A stretch of 64,000 nt of DNA from Leptospirales bacterium (GTDB taxonomy: Bacteria > Spirochaetota > Leptospiria > Leptospirales > Leptonemataceae): positions 124,001 to 188,000 of the forward strand of contig JAIBBN010000002.1 in the NCBI GenBank assembly GCA_019694655.1, in the 5' to 3' direction. The translations under genes were made by a program, and so were the position numbers. The notes beneath the pieces are model-generated. The model was not told the origin of the DNA. It ran no database searches and saw nothing but the letters and a program-made list of their open reading frames with translations. Positions 18,129 to 27,750 of the stretch are shown here, piece by piece (position 1 is the first letter of the stretch; each line of letters opens with the position of its first letter).

Positions 18129-19112
18129 TTACGCCTGCAGGGCGGCAGCAATCTGCACCAGTCCGTGGTAGTCGGGCGCTGTCGGCAAAATCTGAAAATT
18201 CTGGCCGTGCTGTTCTGTGACTTCGGAGAGTCGATCCTTGATGGCGCTGAGAATCGATGCTTCTTCGATGCGCGGATAGTAGCAAAGCAGCCCCGGTCCG
18301 GAGCCGGAAATTGTGGCGCCAAAGATGCCCAGTTCGGCCGCCCGCTCCTGCAGGGCGGCAAGCGCTGGAATCTGCGCTGAGCGGTAGGGCTGATGCAGGC
18401 GATCGGCATTGAGCGCTGCAACCAGCTGTTGCTCATCGCCCGAGTCGATATACTCTCGCCAGAGCAGCGCGCCCTTGAGATTGGAAAGACAGTCTGCCAG
18501 GCTGACACTGCGCGGCAGTTGCGTCCTGCTCTTCGCAGTGGAGATGCCGAAATCGGGAACAATGGCCGCCAAACCCAGCGCTTCCGGCAGTCGATGTTGA
18601 AAGTAGCGCACCAGGCCGGCTTCCAGGCAGGCAAAAACAAAACCGCCAACGCGCGCCGGCGCCGCATTGTCCGGGTGTCCTTCCAGCCGGGTGAGAAGAT
18701 TTACATCGTCCCGAGCTTGATCGAGCGGCGCGGGAGCGCCCTGGGCAAAATGCAACAGGGCGCGGGCTGCCGCAACGCCGCCAGCAAGTGCAGCAGCCGA
18801 GGAGCCAAAGCCGCGGCCAGGCGGCAGCTCGCTGACCACGCGCGCCCGAAAACCTGGCGCTTCGTATCCAAGTTCCTGTAAAAGCGCGCGAAAGCCCACG
18901 GCGATCAGGTTTTTTTCAGGCGGGAAGGGCAGCGGCCTGCCATCGGCATCCACCAGCTCGGCGAGCTGTGGTTCTTCGCTGAATTCAAAATACAATTCGG
19001 TATAGATGGCCAGAGCCAGGCCAAATAGATCAAAGCCAGGACCAAGATTGGCGCTGGTAGCCGGTATGCGCACACGGAAGGGGGGGCACTGGCCGGCGCG
19101 AAGTGCGCTCAT
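18129..19112 (-). CDS. thrB: Homoserine kinase
   Basis: 327 residues of the GHMP kinase family. N-terminal RIPATSANLGPGFDLFGLAL is the homoserine-kinase signature, PPGRGFGSSAAALAGG is the ATP-binding motif, and FGATISGSGPGLLCY near the C-terminus is GHMP motif 3. It phosphorylates homoserine in threonine synthesis. The ATG overlaps the bactofilin stop by 4 bp, an odd but clear coupling; no thrA or thrC is adjacent. Confidence 0.93.
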   Translation of the reverse strand: MSALRAGQCPPFRVRIPATSANLGPGFDLFGLALAIYTELYFEFSEEPQLAELVDADGRPLPFPPEKNLIAVGFRALLQELGYEAPGFRARVVSELPPGRGFGSSAAALAGGVAAARALLHFAQGAPAPLDQARDDVNLLTRLEGHPDNAAPARVGGFVFACLEAGLVRYFQHRLPEALGLAAIVPDFGISTAKSRTQLPRSVSLADCLSNLKGALLWREYIDSGDEQQLVAALNADRLHQPYRSAQIPALAALQERAAELGIFGATISGSGPGLLCYYPRIEEASILSAIKDRLSEVTEQHGQNFQILPTAPDYHGLVQIAAALQA

Positions 19113-19432
19113 TCCATGATGCAGCTGCCCGTAAAACGGGCGCCAGACTGGATTTCAAGATCCGGGGCGCGCAGGTCTCCGGTAAGCTGGGCGCTGCGCG
19201 AAAGTTCAATGCGTCGCTCTGCGTTAACATTGCCGCGCAATTCGCCCTGAACTGCGATACTGCCGGCTTGAATGTCCGCTTCGACCACGGCGCCCGCGCC
19301 GACGACCAGGTGCCCGGGACTATCAATGACCCCGCGAAAACGGCCATTGATCTGCAGGCTCTTCTTGAACTGCAGTTTGCCGCGGAAATTGATGTCTTCG
19401 CCCAGCACCGTGTCGATTTCCTGGTCGCTCAT
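19109..19432 (-). CDS. Bactofilin (polymer-forming cytoskeletal protein)
   Basis: 107 residues. The whole protein is a series of short glycine-punctuated strands (ILIV at regular six-residue spacing, e.g. LVVGAGAVVEADIQAGSIAVQGELRGNV), the right-handed beta-helix of the bactofilin/DUF583 family. There is no membrane segment. Bactofilins polymerise without nucleotide and organise cell-shape or envelope machinery. It is the first gene of the minus-strand unit bactofilin-thrB. Confidence 0.9.
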   Translation of the reverse strand: MSDQEIDTVLGEDINFRGKLQFKKSLQINGRFRGVIDSPGHLVVGAGAVVEADIQAGSIAVQGELRGNVNAERRIELSRSAQLTGDLRAPDLEIQSGARFTGSCIME

Positions 19433-19537
19433 AGGTCCCTGCTAAGGGCTGACAACGCCCGGTCAAGGCAAAGTTGGCCGGAACCCTGGTGCGCTTTTTG
19501 GGCAAGGTCGTCTCGCTTGGGTCGATAATCCAGGTAG

Positions 19538-20290
19538 ATGACACGCAAGCTTTTCCCCGATGCTCGGAGCCTGGCGGCTCTGTGGCGCGCGTCTCCTTCC
19601 GAACAGGAGGGCTACCAGCGCTGCTATCAGACGGAAACCGCTGATGGCGACCGCTTGCAGGTTGATTTCAATTTTTCGCGGCGCATGGCGCGCATTGAGC
19701 TGAGCCTCCAGGCAGAGCGCAATCGGACTTACATCGCCGTCGTCAAGTCCGGAGTCGTACTTCAGGAGCGAGAACTCAGCGCGCGGCGCAGTCTGGATCT
19801 TACCTCGCGCTTGCTGCCCATGGCGCGCTATTTCGAGCATCTGCCAGATGCAATGCTGCTGCAGAGCCTGGGCGGCGCCTATGGACTGCCGGCGACGCTC
19901 TCTGCAGCGTCGCTATCCGCCAGGCGCTGGAATGAGCGCTACCCTTTGCAGAGGAGATTTCGTCTCTGGCGATGGATGCGCGAACGCATCGAACGTCGAC
20001 GCCAGGTCTGGTTGCAGCTTACGCCCTGGCAGCGCCTGTTGCGCCGTTTCCCGGAAGAGCTGCTGGACCTCAGCGCAGCAGCGGCCTGTGGCATCGGATA
20101 TATGAGCGGCTATTTAAGCCTGACCGAGCTGGCCGGCGCGTGGGGCGCATTGGCGCTCTTCAGCGGGGGCGTCGATTGGACCCTGCGCCAGCGCGATCCG
20201 TTTCTACCCAAGGTGCTGGCGCTATTGATGGCCAGCGCCTGGGCCGTATATTTGCAGGTTCAATACCGCATGTGGGCAATTTTCCTGTGA
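19538..20290 (+). CDS. Unrecognised protein with C-terminal membrane segments
   Basis: 250 residues, no family recognised. The first 130 residues are soluble and beta-rich with many arginines. Residues about 135-170 are a basic Trp/Arg-rich linker. Three hydrophobic segments follow (LSAAAACGIGYMSGYL, LAGAWGALALFSGGV, VLALLMASAWAVYLQV), so the protein is probably inner-membrane with a cytoplasmic N-terminal domain. ATG at 19538 has GGT just upstream. Transcribed in the same direction as cheW. Confidence 0.6.
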   Translation: MTRKLFPDARSLAALWRASPSEQEGYQRCYQTETADGDRLQVDFNFSRRMARIELSLQAERNRTYIAVVKSGVVLQERELSARRSLDLTSRLLPMARYFEHLPDAMLLQSLGGAYGLPATLSAASLSARRWNERYPLQRRFRLWRWMRERIERRRQVWLQLTPWQRLLRRFPEELLDLSAAAACGIGYMSGYLSLTELAGAWGALALFSGGVDWTLRQRDPFLPKVLALLMASAWAVYLQVQYRMWAIFL

Positions 20291-20343
20291 GCCATGCCCG
20301 CAAATCTGTTTGAATTGCATTGCGGCGCGGGCGACGTAGACCT

Positions 20344-20889
20344 ATGAAGCGAATCGGCGATCAGTCGAGCCAGGAGCGAGTCGCCGCAGAAATCGCCCAG
20401 AAGTTTCTCACCTTCTCCCTGGGTCAGGAAGACTACGGGATTCCCGTCGCCCAGGTGGCGGAGATTGTTCGCATCGAAAAATTGATCCAGATCCCCCATG
20501 CCCGCGGCTACTTCATGGGACTCATGGACATTCGCGGACGGGTGCTGCCCGTGATTCATCTTGGTTCGCGCCTTGGAATCGAGGCAGAGGAACAGCCGCG
20601 TACTCCGGATCGTGCAATTATTACTGTGATCAATCGTCGTCGCATTGGACTGGCCGTGGACCGCGTGCAGCGCGTGGAGCGTTTCCCGCCAGAAAGTATC
20701 GATCCGGGACCGCCCAGTTTGAAAAGCGCCTCCGGTCGCTTCGTAACTGGCGTTGGAAAGAACGGTGATGAGTTTGTGGTATTGCTGAACCTGGACCACC
20801 TGTTTACTGACGAGGAACTCAGCGGACTTTTTCAAGTTGGCGGTGCGGTCGGCCAGGCTGCGCACATCGACAGCACAAAATCGGTTTGA
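20344..20889 (+). CDS. cheW: CheW-like chemotaxis coupling protein
   Basis: 181 residues. A single CheW domain spans most of the protein: FLTFSLGQEDYGIPVAQVAEIVRI, then FMGLMDIRGRVLPVIHLGSRLG, AIITVINRRRIGLAVDRVQRVERF and EFVVLLNLDHLF. It links receptor arrays to the histidine kinase CheA at the inner membrane. No cheA or receptor gene is adjacent. ATG 20344 is preferred over an in-frame start at 20320. Two tRNA genes follow within 40 bp. Confidence 0.9.
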   Translation: MKRIGDQSSQERVAAEIAQKFLTFSLGQEDYGIPVAQVAEIVRIEKLIQIPHARGYFMGLMDIRGRVLPVIHLGSRLGIEAEEQPRTPDRAIITVINRRRIGLAVDRVQRVERFPPESIDPGPPSLKSASGRFVTGVGKNGDEFVVLLNLDHLFTDEELSGLFQVGGAVGQAAHIDSTKSV

Positions 20890-20924
20890 CCATCATAGCG
20901 CTTTAGGCACAGTGGCCTGCGGAG

Positions 20925-20997
20925 GAGGCGCTAGCTCAGTCGGTAGAGCATTTCCCTTTTAAGGAAGTGGTCCCGGGTTCGAATCCCGGGCGCCTCA
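20925..20997 (+). tRNA. tRNA-Lys (anticodon TTT)
   Basis: 73 nt cloverleaf: acceptor GAGGCGC/GCGCCTC with discriminator A, D-arm TAGCTCAGTCGGTAGAGC, anticodon stem TTTCC/GGAAG with loop CTTTTAA (anticodon at 20958-20960), and T-arm CCGGG-TTCGAAT-CCCGG. CCA is not encoded. Confidence 0.97.
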
Positions 20998-21043
20998 CAG
21001 TCCTGACCGTTGCACTCATTTTTAAATGAGAAAAATACAACAG

Positions 21044-21115
21044 GTCCCGTTCGTCTAGCGGTCAGGACTCTGGATTTTCATTCCAGCAACAGGGGTTCGA
21101 TTCCCCTACGGGATG
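21044..21115 (+). tRNA. tRNA-Glu (anticodon TTC)
   Basis: 72 nt cloverleaf: acceptor GTCCCGT/ACGGGAT (one G-U pair) with discriminator G, anticodon stem CTGGA/TCCAG around loop TTTTCAT (anticodon at 21077-21079), and T-arm AGGGG-TTCGATT-CCCCT. CCA is not encoded. It lies 46 bp after tRNA-Lys and is probably cotranscribed. Confidence 0.97.
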
Positions 21116-21156
21116 CATAGCGAATGTATTGCATTCGTACTGTGATCGAGAGCTTG

Positions 21157-21190
21157 CGGCGGGGAGTGATCCCCGCCGTTTTTGTTTTGC
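21157..21190 (+). terminator. Intrinsic terminator after the tRNA pair
   Basis: Nine-bp perfect stem CGGCGGGGA/TCCCCGCCG with a 4-nt loop, followed by a T-rich tract (TTTTTTTGTTTT). It ends transcription from the tRNA genes before the convergent lipoprotein gene. Confidence 0.9.
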
Positions 21191-21202
21191 CGTTCCTTTC
21201 CT

Positions 21203-22018
21203 TCAAGGTGCAAGGTAAAGCTGCTGTACCTCAGCATCGCTGAGCGCTCGATCAAAAAAGGCAAACTGGTCAAAGTCGCCCAACAAGTAGCGATCCGGCG
21301 GCAGGATGGCGCAGGCAATATCAAAGCGCGTCGCAAAAAGCCACGCGGCGGGAGCCAGGCATTGCTGGGCGGCAAGGGCGCCATTTACATAGATGCGCAT
21401 GCAGGTCTGTCCGCCGCTGCCGGCGGCGTGAACGGCCGCGACATGCAGCCAGCTATTGAGAGGATAGCTGTAGCCGGTACTGACATCGTGAATGGGCGCC
21501 GCGCCATCGCTTGAGTAAAGTCGCAGACGGGAAGCGGCCATAAAGTCGCGCCGAAATTCCAGTCCCCAACCCGGCGATCCAATGGTACAGGCGGTGGAAG
21601 CCAGCAGTACGCCGCCAATCTCATTGGCCGAAAATCCGGTCGGGCGAATCCAGATCGCCGCGGAAAAAAACTGAGTCTCATTGCGGGCGAAGGCCAGGCC
21701 GCTGTAGTTAATGGACTGGCCATTCAGCTGGACGGCGCCGCCAGCCAGCCCATGTCGATCGGCCGCCGGGGCCCAACCAGGCAGAAGATTGAGCGTCGGT
21801 CCGCCCAGAGTGTCGGCGCCGTCGCTGTCCAGATTGTAGAAATGGAGCGGCGCCAGGCTGGCAACGCCGGCAGCAACTGCGCCCAGGGCGGCCAGGCTGA
21901 GTTCCGGTTTGCCATTGGTATCGGGCGCATAGCAGGCCGCCAAAAGCAAAATGGCAAGGCAGACTGGCCCCGAAGCGATACGAGAATGCTTTCGCTGCAA
22001 CAAAACCGAGGCACGCAT
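21203..22018 (-). CDS. LamG-like (concanavalin-fold) lipoprotein
   Basis: About 271 residues from the ATG at 22018 (a TTG at 22030 overlaps the upstream stop). Signal peptide ending in lipobox LLAAC. After about 40 residues of linker, the rest is a LamG/pentraxin-like jelly roll: FSAAIWIRPTGF, WGLEFRRDF, SWLHVAAVHAAGSGGQTCMRIYVNGAL, and the closing LGDFDQFAFFDRALSDAEVQQLYL, which is the classic end of this fold. Such proteins bind carbohydrate or protein at the cell surface. It follows the GST gene with a 4-bp or smaller junction. Confidence 0.78.
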   Translation of the reverse strand: MRASVLLQRKHSRIASGPVCLAILLLAACYAPDTNGKPELSLAALGAVAAGVASLAPLHFYNLDSDGADTLGGPTLNLLPGWAPAADRHGLAGGAVQLNGQSINYSGLAFARNETQFFSAAIWIRPTGFSANEIGGVLLASTACTIGSPGWGLEFRRDFMAASRLRLYSSDGAAPIHDVSTGYSYPLNSWLHVAAVHAAGSGGQTCMRIYVNGALAAQQCLAPAAWLFATRFDIACAILPPDRYLLGDFDQFAFFDRALSDAEVQQLYLAP

Positions 22019-22026
22019 TCCGGGTT

Positions 22027-22959
22027 TCAACCGCCAACGTCATCAGCGGCCGAAAGCCGATAGCCAAAGCGTGGGAAATGGACCACCGCATCGCGTACTC
22101 GTTCATTGCTGTGTTGCAAAATGATTTCATTCTCGGTCAGACAGATGAGATTTCCAATTGTCGGCTCAAAGCCATAGTCGCTGGCTGTGACGGCCACGCG
22201 CTGGCCGACCTGAAACTGCGATCCCAGGATGGCCGCATCCGCGGGACGACGCACCGAGTGCGCATTTGCTTCGTCGATAGCCGCCTGAGCGCTGATGGAC
22301 TCTTGCATAGTATCCGGCCACGCCGCGACGCGCTGCTGCCACTGGGCAAGGCGCGGCAGATCGGAGAGCAGGGGCGACAGGTTGCCCGTCATATTGAGAA
22401 ACCATAGCGGATGATACAAAGCCAGGTCCGCAATCGAAGGCTCATCTCCGCAAAGCCAGGCAGCGCGTCCCAGTTGTCCGTCAATGGCGCCCAGCCACGA
22501 CTTCAGCCACGGCTCGACATCATGACTTTCCACTTCGAGCACGCGAGCATCTTTCATCATCGTTGCGCGATCGCGAAGCAGCGCTACCGCTTCCTTGCGC
22601 GACATGCCGCTAGCATTCTGAGGCTGCTTGAAACCAATCAAGGTGCTGAGTCGAAAGAGGTTCTGGTCGCACCAGTTGGCGGCAATCCTTACAACGGCGG
22701 ACTGCGCGCCCGGAAAGAGCGAGGGCGCAGGCTGCAATGTTTCGAGGACGTCAGCGATGAGTCTGGTATCGCAGTAAAGATTGGCCCCAACCTGCAGCAC
22801 CGGCGCCTTGCGATAGCCGGCGGTCAGCGCAATCTGATCCGGTTTGGGCATGATTTTCGGCTGTTCGACGCTGATCCACGGCAGCTTTTTGAATGCCAGA
22901 GCGCGGCGGATCTTTTCGGAATAGGGCGATTCTGGATAGTGATGGAGGAGGATGCGCAT
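22027..22959 (-). CDS. Glutathione S-transferase-like protein with extra C-terminal domain
   Basis: 310 residues. The N-terminal thioredoxin-fold domain ([24 protein letters not shown]) has the Ser of the xPYSxK motif in the catalytic position, and RKAPVLQVG supplies the cis-Pro region. The all-helical GST_C domain follows ([21 protein letters not shown]). The last roughly 80 residues go beyond a normal GST (about 220) and form an extra beta-rich domain ([18 protein letters not shown] ... [10 protein letters not shown]). Substrate unknown. Divergent from a second GST-fold gene. Confidence 0.82.
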   Translation of the reverse strand: MRILLHHYPESPYSEKIRRALAFKKLPWISVEQPKIMPKPDQIALTAGYRKAPVLQVGANLYCDTRLIADVLETLQPAPSLFPGAQSAVVRIAANWCDQNLFRLSTLIGFKQPQNASGMSRKEAVALLRDRATMMKDARVLEVESHDVEPWLKSWLGAIDGQLGRAAWLCGDEPSIADLALYHPLWFLNMTGNLSPLLSDLPRLAQWQQRVAAWPDTMQESISAQAAIDEANAHSVRRPADAAILGSQFQVGQRVAVTASDYGFEPTIGNLICLTENEIILQHSNERVRDAVVHFPRFGYRLSAADDVGG

Positions 22960-23053
22960 CCGTAGTAGTTCGCCGCTGGCGCGCCCTGTGGCAAGTCATT
23001 GCCGCAGAAAAATAGGCTGGCCCCCGGGCGATCGCGACACGCATAGTAGATCA

Positions 23054-23725
23054 ATGATCACACTCTATACTGGACCAACGCCTAATGGACATAAGGCCTC
23101 GATCATGCTCGAGGAATGCGCACTGCCTTATGAAGTACGGGCGATGCAGTTGGGCAAAGCCGAGCAGAAAGAAGATTGGTACCTGAAAATCAACCCCAAT
23201 GGCCGCATTCCGGCCATTGTTGACCATGATCTCGACGATTTTGCCGTCTTTGAATCAGGCGCCATACTGATTTATCTTGCCGACAAATGCGGCCGCTTCT
23301 TGAGCAGCGATGTGCGCCAGCGTTCCACGACGCTGCAGTGGTTGATGTTTCAGATGAGCGGCATCGGACCGATGCAGGGTCAGGCCGGAGTCTTTCGCCG
23401 CTATGCCCCGGAGCGCATTCCCTATGCCATCGATCGCTATACCAATGAGTCGCGACGACTGTACGAGGTCCTGGATCGGCGCCTCGGTCAGAGCGAGTAC
23501 CTGGCAGGCGAATACAGCATCGCCGATATCGCAGTCTACCCATGGATCGCGGCACACGAGTGGTCGCAGATCCCGATCGATGGTCTCTCGCATCTGCAAG
23601 CCTGGATGCAGAAGGTGGCCGCAAGACCGGCGGTCCAGCGCGGAATGGATGTGCCGACGCCGCTGAAGAATGACCGCAGCGAGGCGCAAGAGCGCGTCGC
23701 CGCGGCGCGGTCCATGTTGATTTGA
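23054..23725 (+). CDS. GST-fold disulfide oxidoreductase (YfcG/Nu-class-like)
   Basis: 223 residues. N-terminal [21 protein letters not shown] carries the TPNG(x)K motif of Nu-class GSTs such as E. coli YfcG and YghU, where Thr/Asn rather than Tyr/Ser/Cys contacts glutathione. [11 protein letters not shown] and [13 protein letters not shown] complete the glutathione site; the helical C-domain has [17 protein letters not shown]. These enzymes reduce disulfides with glutathione. The ATG at 23054 fits the family N-terminus. Confidence 0.85.
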   Translation: MITLYTGPTPNGHKASIMLEECALPYEVRAMQLGKAEQKEDWYLKINPNGRIPAIVDHDLDDFAVFESGAILIYLADKCGRFLSSDVRQRSTTLQWLMFQMSGIGPMQGQAGVFRRYAPERIPYAIDRYTNESRRLYEVLDRRLGQSEYLAGEYSIADIAVYPWIAAHEWSQIPIDGLSHLQAWMQKVAARPAVQRGMDVPTPLKNDRSEAQERVAAARSMLI

Positions 23726-23751
23726 CGTTAAACTGATTTCGCGGCGAGGGC

Positions 23752-24867
23752 TTACTGTGCCGGCGCAAGGGCGGCAGCGGCATAGGCGCCGTAGCCAGCG
23801 CTCTGCAATTGCGCCGCCGGAATGAAACGCAGCGCCGCCGAGTTGATGCAGAAGCGACGGCCGGTAGGCGCCGGTCCGTCCTCAAATACGTGTCCGAGGT
23901 GCGAATTGGCCAGACGGCTGCGCACTTCGGTGCGCACCATCCCCAGACTGGCATCCTGGCGCTCGACAACCTGTTCCGGAACAAGGGCGCGCGTGAAGCT
24001 GGGCCATCCAGTGCCGCTTTCGAACTTATCGCGCGACGCAAAGAGCGGTTCGCCGCTGACGACATCGACATAGATGCCAGGCTCGTGGTTGTTCCAGTAT
24101 TCATTCTGGAAGGGCGGTTCCGTTCCTTCCTGCTGGGTTACGCGAAATGCCATCGGACTGAGGCGTTGCCGCAATTGGGCCAGCGCCGGCTTCTGGAATT
24201 CGCGCCAACGGGCCGGCACAGTCTCTTCATTCTCGGCATGTGGCGCAGAGGCGCCCCAGTGTTGCTGCAGGAAGGAGTCGCGTCCCGACCCGCTTCGGTA
24301 GCGGTGGTAATGCTCCGGATTCTTCTTGTAAAAGTCCTGGTGGTATTCTTCAGCGGCATAAAAGCGACCCAGCGGAAGTATTTCGGTCACGATGGGCTTC
24401 TGGAAGCGATGCGAAGCGGCAAGGGCGTCGCGCGACCGAAGCGCCGCCTGATGTTCATTCTCGTTGCCGTAGAAGATTGCCGCACGGTACTGTGGTCCGC
24501 GGTCTACGAACTGCCCGCCGCTATCGGTGGGATCGATCTGGCGCCAGAAAACATCGAGCAGCTGCTGGTAGGTAATGCGCGCCGGATCGTAGTGTACCTC
24601 CACCGATTCGCGATGGCCAGTGGTCCCTGAGGAGACCTGTTCATAGCCTGGATTTCGTTCCGGCCCGCCGGAATAGCCGGAGATGACCGCACTGACCCCC
24701 GGAAGTCGCTCAAAAGGGCCTTCCATACACCAGAAACAGCCGCCGGCAAATACAGCGCGCGCTGTGGCAGCGCTGCTGGCCGGGGAGCAGGCGAGGCTCA
24801 GCAAGAGGACGATCGCCGCAGTACGTACCAGATTTAGTATTTGAAAACGTTTCAGGATGAAATGCAT
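23752..24867 (-). CDS. msrAB: Exported fused methionine sulfoxide reductase MsrA-MsrB
   Basis: 371 residues. A signal peptide ending LSLACSPA may be a relaxed lipobox. MsrA domain (about residues 35-200): [20 protein letters not shown] with catalytic Cys, [10 protein letters not shown]. MsrB domain (about 220-355): [36 protein letters not shown] with catalytic Cys. The zinc-binding CxxC pair normally seen near GIYVC(xx)C is replaced by GIYVDVVS, as in secreted fused forms such as neisserial PilB. It repairs both epimers of oxidised methionine in periplasmic proteins. Confidence 0.92.
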   Translation of the reverse strand: MHFILKRFQILNLVRTAAIVLLLSLACSPASSAATARAVFAGGCFWCMEGPFERLPGVSAVISGYSGGPERNPGYEQVSSGTTGHRESVEVHYDPARITYQQLLDVFWRQIDPTDSGGQFVDRGPQYRAAIFYGNENEHQAALRSRDALAASHRFQKPIVTEILPLGRFYAAEEYHQDFYKKNPEHYHRYRSGSGRDSFLQQHWGASAPHAENEETVPARWREFQKPALAQLRQRLSPMAFRVTQQEGTEPPFQNEYWNNHEPGIYVDVVSGEPLFASRDKFESGTGWPSFTRALVPEQVVERQDASLGMVRTEVRSRLANSHLGHVFEDGPAPTGRRFCINSAALRFIPAAQLQSAGYGAYAAAALAPAQ

Positions 24868-24989
24868 AGCACAGAGTTAGACGCAGGGCGCCGCCAGCGG
24901 TCACAGGGCACGGCGGTCAGGCGGCGGATGTTTCTCGGCGGCTAAAATTTTGTTGTCAGCGCATTTGCTCTGATCCGCCATTCGGCCCC

Positions 24990-26891
24990 ATGAGCACGGT
25001 TCGTCCGCTTCGCTTTTATGAATTTCTTTCCAGTGCCGCCCAGCGTTGGCCTGAGAAGGAGAGTTTCCGTCGGCGGCTGCCCGGCGGCGAGCTTCGAGGA
25101 CGAAGCTATGCCGAGATGAAACGGCTGATGGATCAACTGGCCGCTGGCCTGATCCAGGCTGGCCTGCAAGTTGGCGACCGAGTCCTCTTGCTCTGCGATA
25201 CGTCGCCAAACTGGCTGATCGCCGATGCGGCGCTGGTCTCGGCCGGCGGCGTATCCACGCCAAGGGGTACCGATGTAACTGATGATGATCTGAACTACAT
25301 TATCCCACATAGCGAATGTCGTTTTGCTCTGGTTCAGAAGTCGAAGGACAGGCAACGATTGGAAAAGATGCGCGGCGCTTTCCCTTCTCTGGAGCGCATC
25401 TGGGTAATCGAGGATGATCGCGCTGAGTTTGCGGGCGGAGCGGAGAGCGTCGGGGCCTTGCTGGAATCAGGTCAGACTGCCCTGGCCGGCGATGCGCAGC
25501 TGGTGCAGCGGCGCGTAGCTGCGACCGATCCCAACGCCCTTGCTACTCTGATTTACACCTCCGGCACCACGGGGGCGCCCAAGGGCGTTATGCTGAATCA
25601 AACTGGATGGATTCAGGCAATTTATCGCGCGCTGGATCGGATTGCCTTTCGCGAATCGGATCGCGTTCTTTCACTGCTTCCGCCCTGGCACGCTTTTGAA
25701 CGCACCGTAGAGTACGCCTGCGCCGCACGCGGCATCGACTTTCTGACCACCAACATTGGCTCGCTTAAGCAGGATCTTGTAGAGTTCAGGCCGACGGTTT
25801 TCCCAAGCGTGCCGCGTATCTGGGAGTCAGTTTACAACGGGATCATGGCTCAGTTGAAAAAGGGAACGCCCGGAAGGCAAAGGCTATTTCACTTCTTTCT
25901 GTCCGTTGGCGAAATGTGGGCCGCGCGCAAGGCGGTCCTCCTTGGCTACGATCCGCAAGTAGAACGTCCCAATTTTGTGCTTGGATTTTTGCGCCGGTTG
26001 CTGGCGCTGATCGCGCTCTGCGCTCTGATGCCGCTCAAACTGCTTTCGATGTTGATCTTCAAGCGAATCCACGGTGCGGTCGGCGGAAAATTGCGCGTGT
26101 CGGTATCGGGCGGCAGCGCTTTGCCGGCGGTGGTCGACCGCTTCTTGCAGGCCATAGGCATTCCTGTGGTCGAGGGTTACGGTCTGACGGAGACTTCTGC
26201 AATCATATCGACGCGCGACCTTTCGCATCCGACGGCGCTGACCGTTGGGACGCCGCTGGAAGGCTACCAGTTGCGAATCAAAGACGAAAGCGGCGTTGAT
26301 GTGAAGAGCCGGCCCGGCGCCCGGGGAACGCTCTGGGTCAAGTCCGATCAAATCCTGATGGGCTACTACAAGCGGCCGGAATTGAACGACCTTTGCTTCG
26401 ATCGCGACGGCTTCTTTGATACCGGCGACATCATGATGATGACCTATCGCGGCGAGCTGCGTTTTGCCGGTCGCGCCAAGGACACCATCGCTCTGGGCGG
26501 CGGCGAAAATGTGGAGCCGGTGCCGATTGAAGACAAGTTGATCGAATCGGAATTCATTGATCAAGTCATGGTGGTGGGCGACGACCGCAAGTCGCTTGGC
26601 GCATTGATCGTCCCAAATTTCGATCGGGTGCGCGCTCGTGTCAATGGCGCGCCGGCCGACGTTCGGCAATGGAATGAACACAAAGATGTGCGTCAGCTGT
26701 TTCGTGGCGAGATCACGCGGCTGATTTCAAAGGACACCGGGTTCAAGTCCTTCGAAACAATTCCCGGCAACTGCTTCTACGTGGCGCCGCGCAATTTTGA
26801 TCTCGATACAGAGATGACGCGAACCCTTAAGATGAAACGGCCGGTAATAAAGGACAACTTTGCGCCACAAATCAATGCGATGTACGAATGA
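24990..26891 (+). CDS. Long-chain acyl-CoA synthetase / AMP-dependent ligase
   Basis: 633 residues of the ANL superfamily. Motifs in order: TLIYTSGTTGAPKGVMLNQ (P-loop), SLLPPWHAFERTVEYA, VSVSGGSALP, EGYGLTETSAI, FDTGDIMMMTYRGELRFAGRAKD, and GGGENVEPVPIEDKL. The 'LPPWHAFER' and 'GENVEP' variants fit fatty acyl-CoA ligases of the FadD15/ACSL group. A hydrophobic stretch (LLALIALCALMPLKLLSMLIF) in the middle suggests membrane contact. It activates fatty acids with ATP and CoA. The stop overlaps the next start (ATGA). Confidence 0.9.
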   Translation: MSTVRPLRFYEFLSSAAQRWPEKESFRRRLPGGELRGRSYAEMKRLMDQLAAGLIQAGLQVGDRVLLLCDTSPNWLIADAALVSAGGVSTPRGTDVTDDDLNYIIPHSECRFALVQKSKDRQRLEKMRGAFPSLERIWVIEDDRAEFAGGAESVGALLESGQTALAGDAQLVQRRVAATDPNALATLIYTSGTTGAPKGVMLNQTGWIQAIYRALDRIAFRESDRVLSLLPPWHAFERTVEYACAARGIDFLTTNIGSLKQDLVEFRPTVFPSVPRIWESVYNGIMAQLKKGTPGRQRLFHFFLSVGEMWAARKAVLLGYDPQVERPNFVLGFLRRLLALIALCALMPLKLLSMLIFKRIHGAVGGKLRVSVSGGSALPAVVDRFLQAIGIPVVEGYGLTETSAIISTRDLSHPTALTVGTPLEGYQLRIKDESGVDVKSRPGARGTLWVKSDQILMGYYKRPELNDLCFDRDGFFDTGDIMMMTYRGELRFAGRAKDTIALGGGENVEPVPIEDKLIESEFIDQVMVVGDDRKSLGALIVPNFDRVRARVNGAPADVRQWNEHKDVRQLFRGEITRLISKDTGFKSFETIPGNCFYVAPRNFDLDTEMTRTLKMKRPVIKDNFAPQINAMYE

Positions 26892-27745
26892 CGGACGCAG
26901 GGAATTCAAGGTTTCTGGACGTTGCCCTGCGCTATCGCGCCGTTTTTTTTGACGCATTTGGCGTGCTGAAAAACTCCGCCGGCCTTCTGCCAGGCGCCCT
27001 GGAGGCGCTGCAGGCGTTGCGGGACGCCGGCGTGCAGTGCTTTCTCTTAACCAATGACGCCTCGCGTTCGCCCGAACTGCTGGGAGCGGCCTACCGCCGC
27101 GCGTCCGCTGGTCCGCTCTTTGGCGAACAACGGATCATCTCTTCTGGCCTGCTTGCCCGCGAATTCCTTTCATTAAAGCTGCCGCCGGGCGCGCTGGTTG
27201 CTTATCTGGGCAAGCCGTCGTCCGCCTACTACATCGAATCGGCGGGACTGCACGCGGCGCCAATCAGCGATTTGCAGCCCGACCAGCGGCCGCAGGCTCT
27301 GGCCTTTCTGGATGATGAGGGCTTTGATTGGCCGCAGGACCTGAATCGCACGCTGAATCTGATCCGCACCCTGCCGCTGCCTGTCGTGGTGGCCAATGCC
27401 GACCTGTCCTATCCAGTCGGCGGCGGGCGTTCGGCAATCGCTGTGGGCGGTCTGGCACAGCTGATAGAATCGATCAGCGGGCGGACTTTTGTTCGCTTTG
27501 GCAAACCGGATACGCAGATCTTTTCCTATGCATTTGCCCGAGCGCGCGAGTCCGTTCCTGATCTGCAAAAAAGCGAAGTGCTGATGGTCGGCGACACCTT
27601 ACACACCGATATACTCGGCGCCAATAAGTTTGGGCTGTGCACGGCTTTGATGCTCTCTGGAAATACCGAAGCCCATTCGGCGCAGCGCGAGATTGCCGCT
27701 AGCGGAGTGATTCCCGATTTTATCTGCGCTTCCATCGATCTGTGA
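26888..27745 (+). CDS. HAD hydrolase, class IIA (NagD-like)
   Basis: 285 residues. Motif I is VFFDAFGVLKN (DAFGV in place of DGDGT, as in the class-IIA subfamily related to TIGR01459), motif II FLLTNDASRS, and motif III-IV KPDTQIFSYAFA ... VLMVGDTLHTDILGANKFG. The second Asp of motif I is replaced (D-A-F), which also occurs in this subfamily. It probably dephosphorylates a small molecule. Its start overlaps the acyl-CoA ligase stop, so the two are translated together. Confidence 0.82.
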   Translation: MTDAGNSRFLDVALRYRAVFFDAFGVLKNSAGLLPGALEALQALRDAGVQCFLLTNDASRSPELLGAAYRRASAGPLFGEQRIISSGLLAREFLSLKLPPGALVAYLGKPSSAYYIESAGLHAAPISDLQPDQRPQALAFLDDEGFDWPQDLNRTLNLIRTLPLPVVVANADLSYPVGGGRSAIAVGGLAQLIESISGRTFVRFGKPDTQIFSYAFARARESVPDLQKSEVLMVGDTLHTDILGANKFGLCTALMLSGNTEAHSAQREIAASGVIPDFICASIDL

Positions 27746-27750
27746 GCGGC

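Noticed and set aside
20886-20914. TTGACC followed by a possible -10 ahead of tRNA-Lys
   Set aside because: At 17 bp the -10 reads ACAGTG, a poor match, and the -35 overlaps the cheW stop; not enough to call a promoter.
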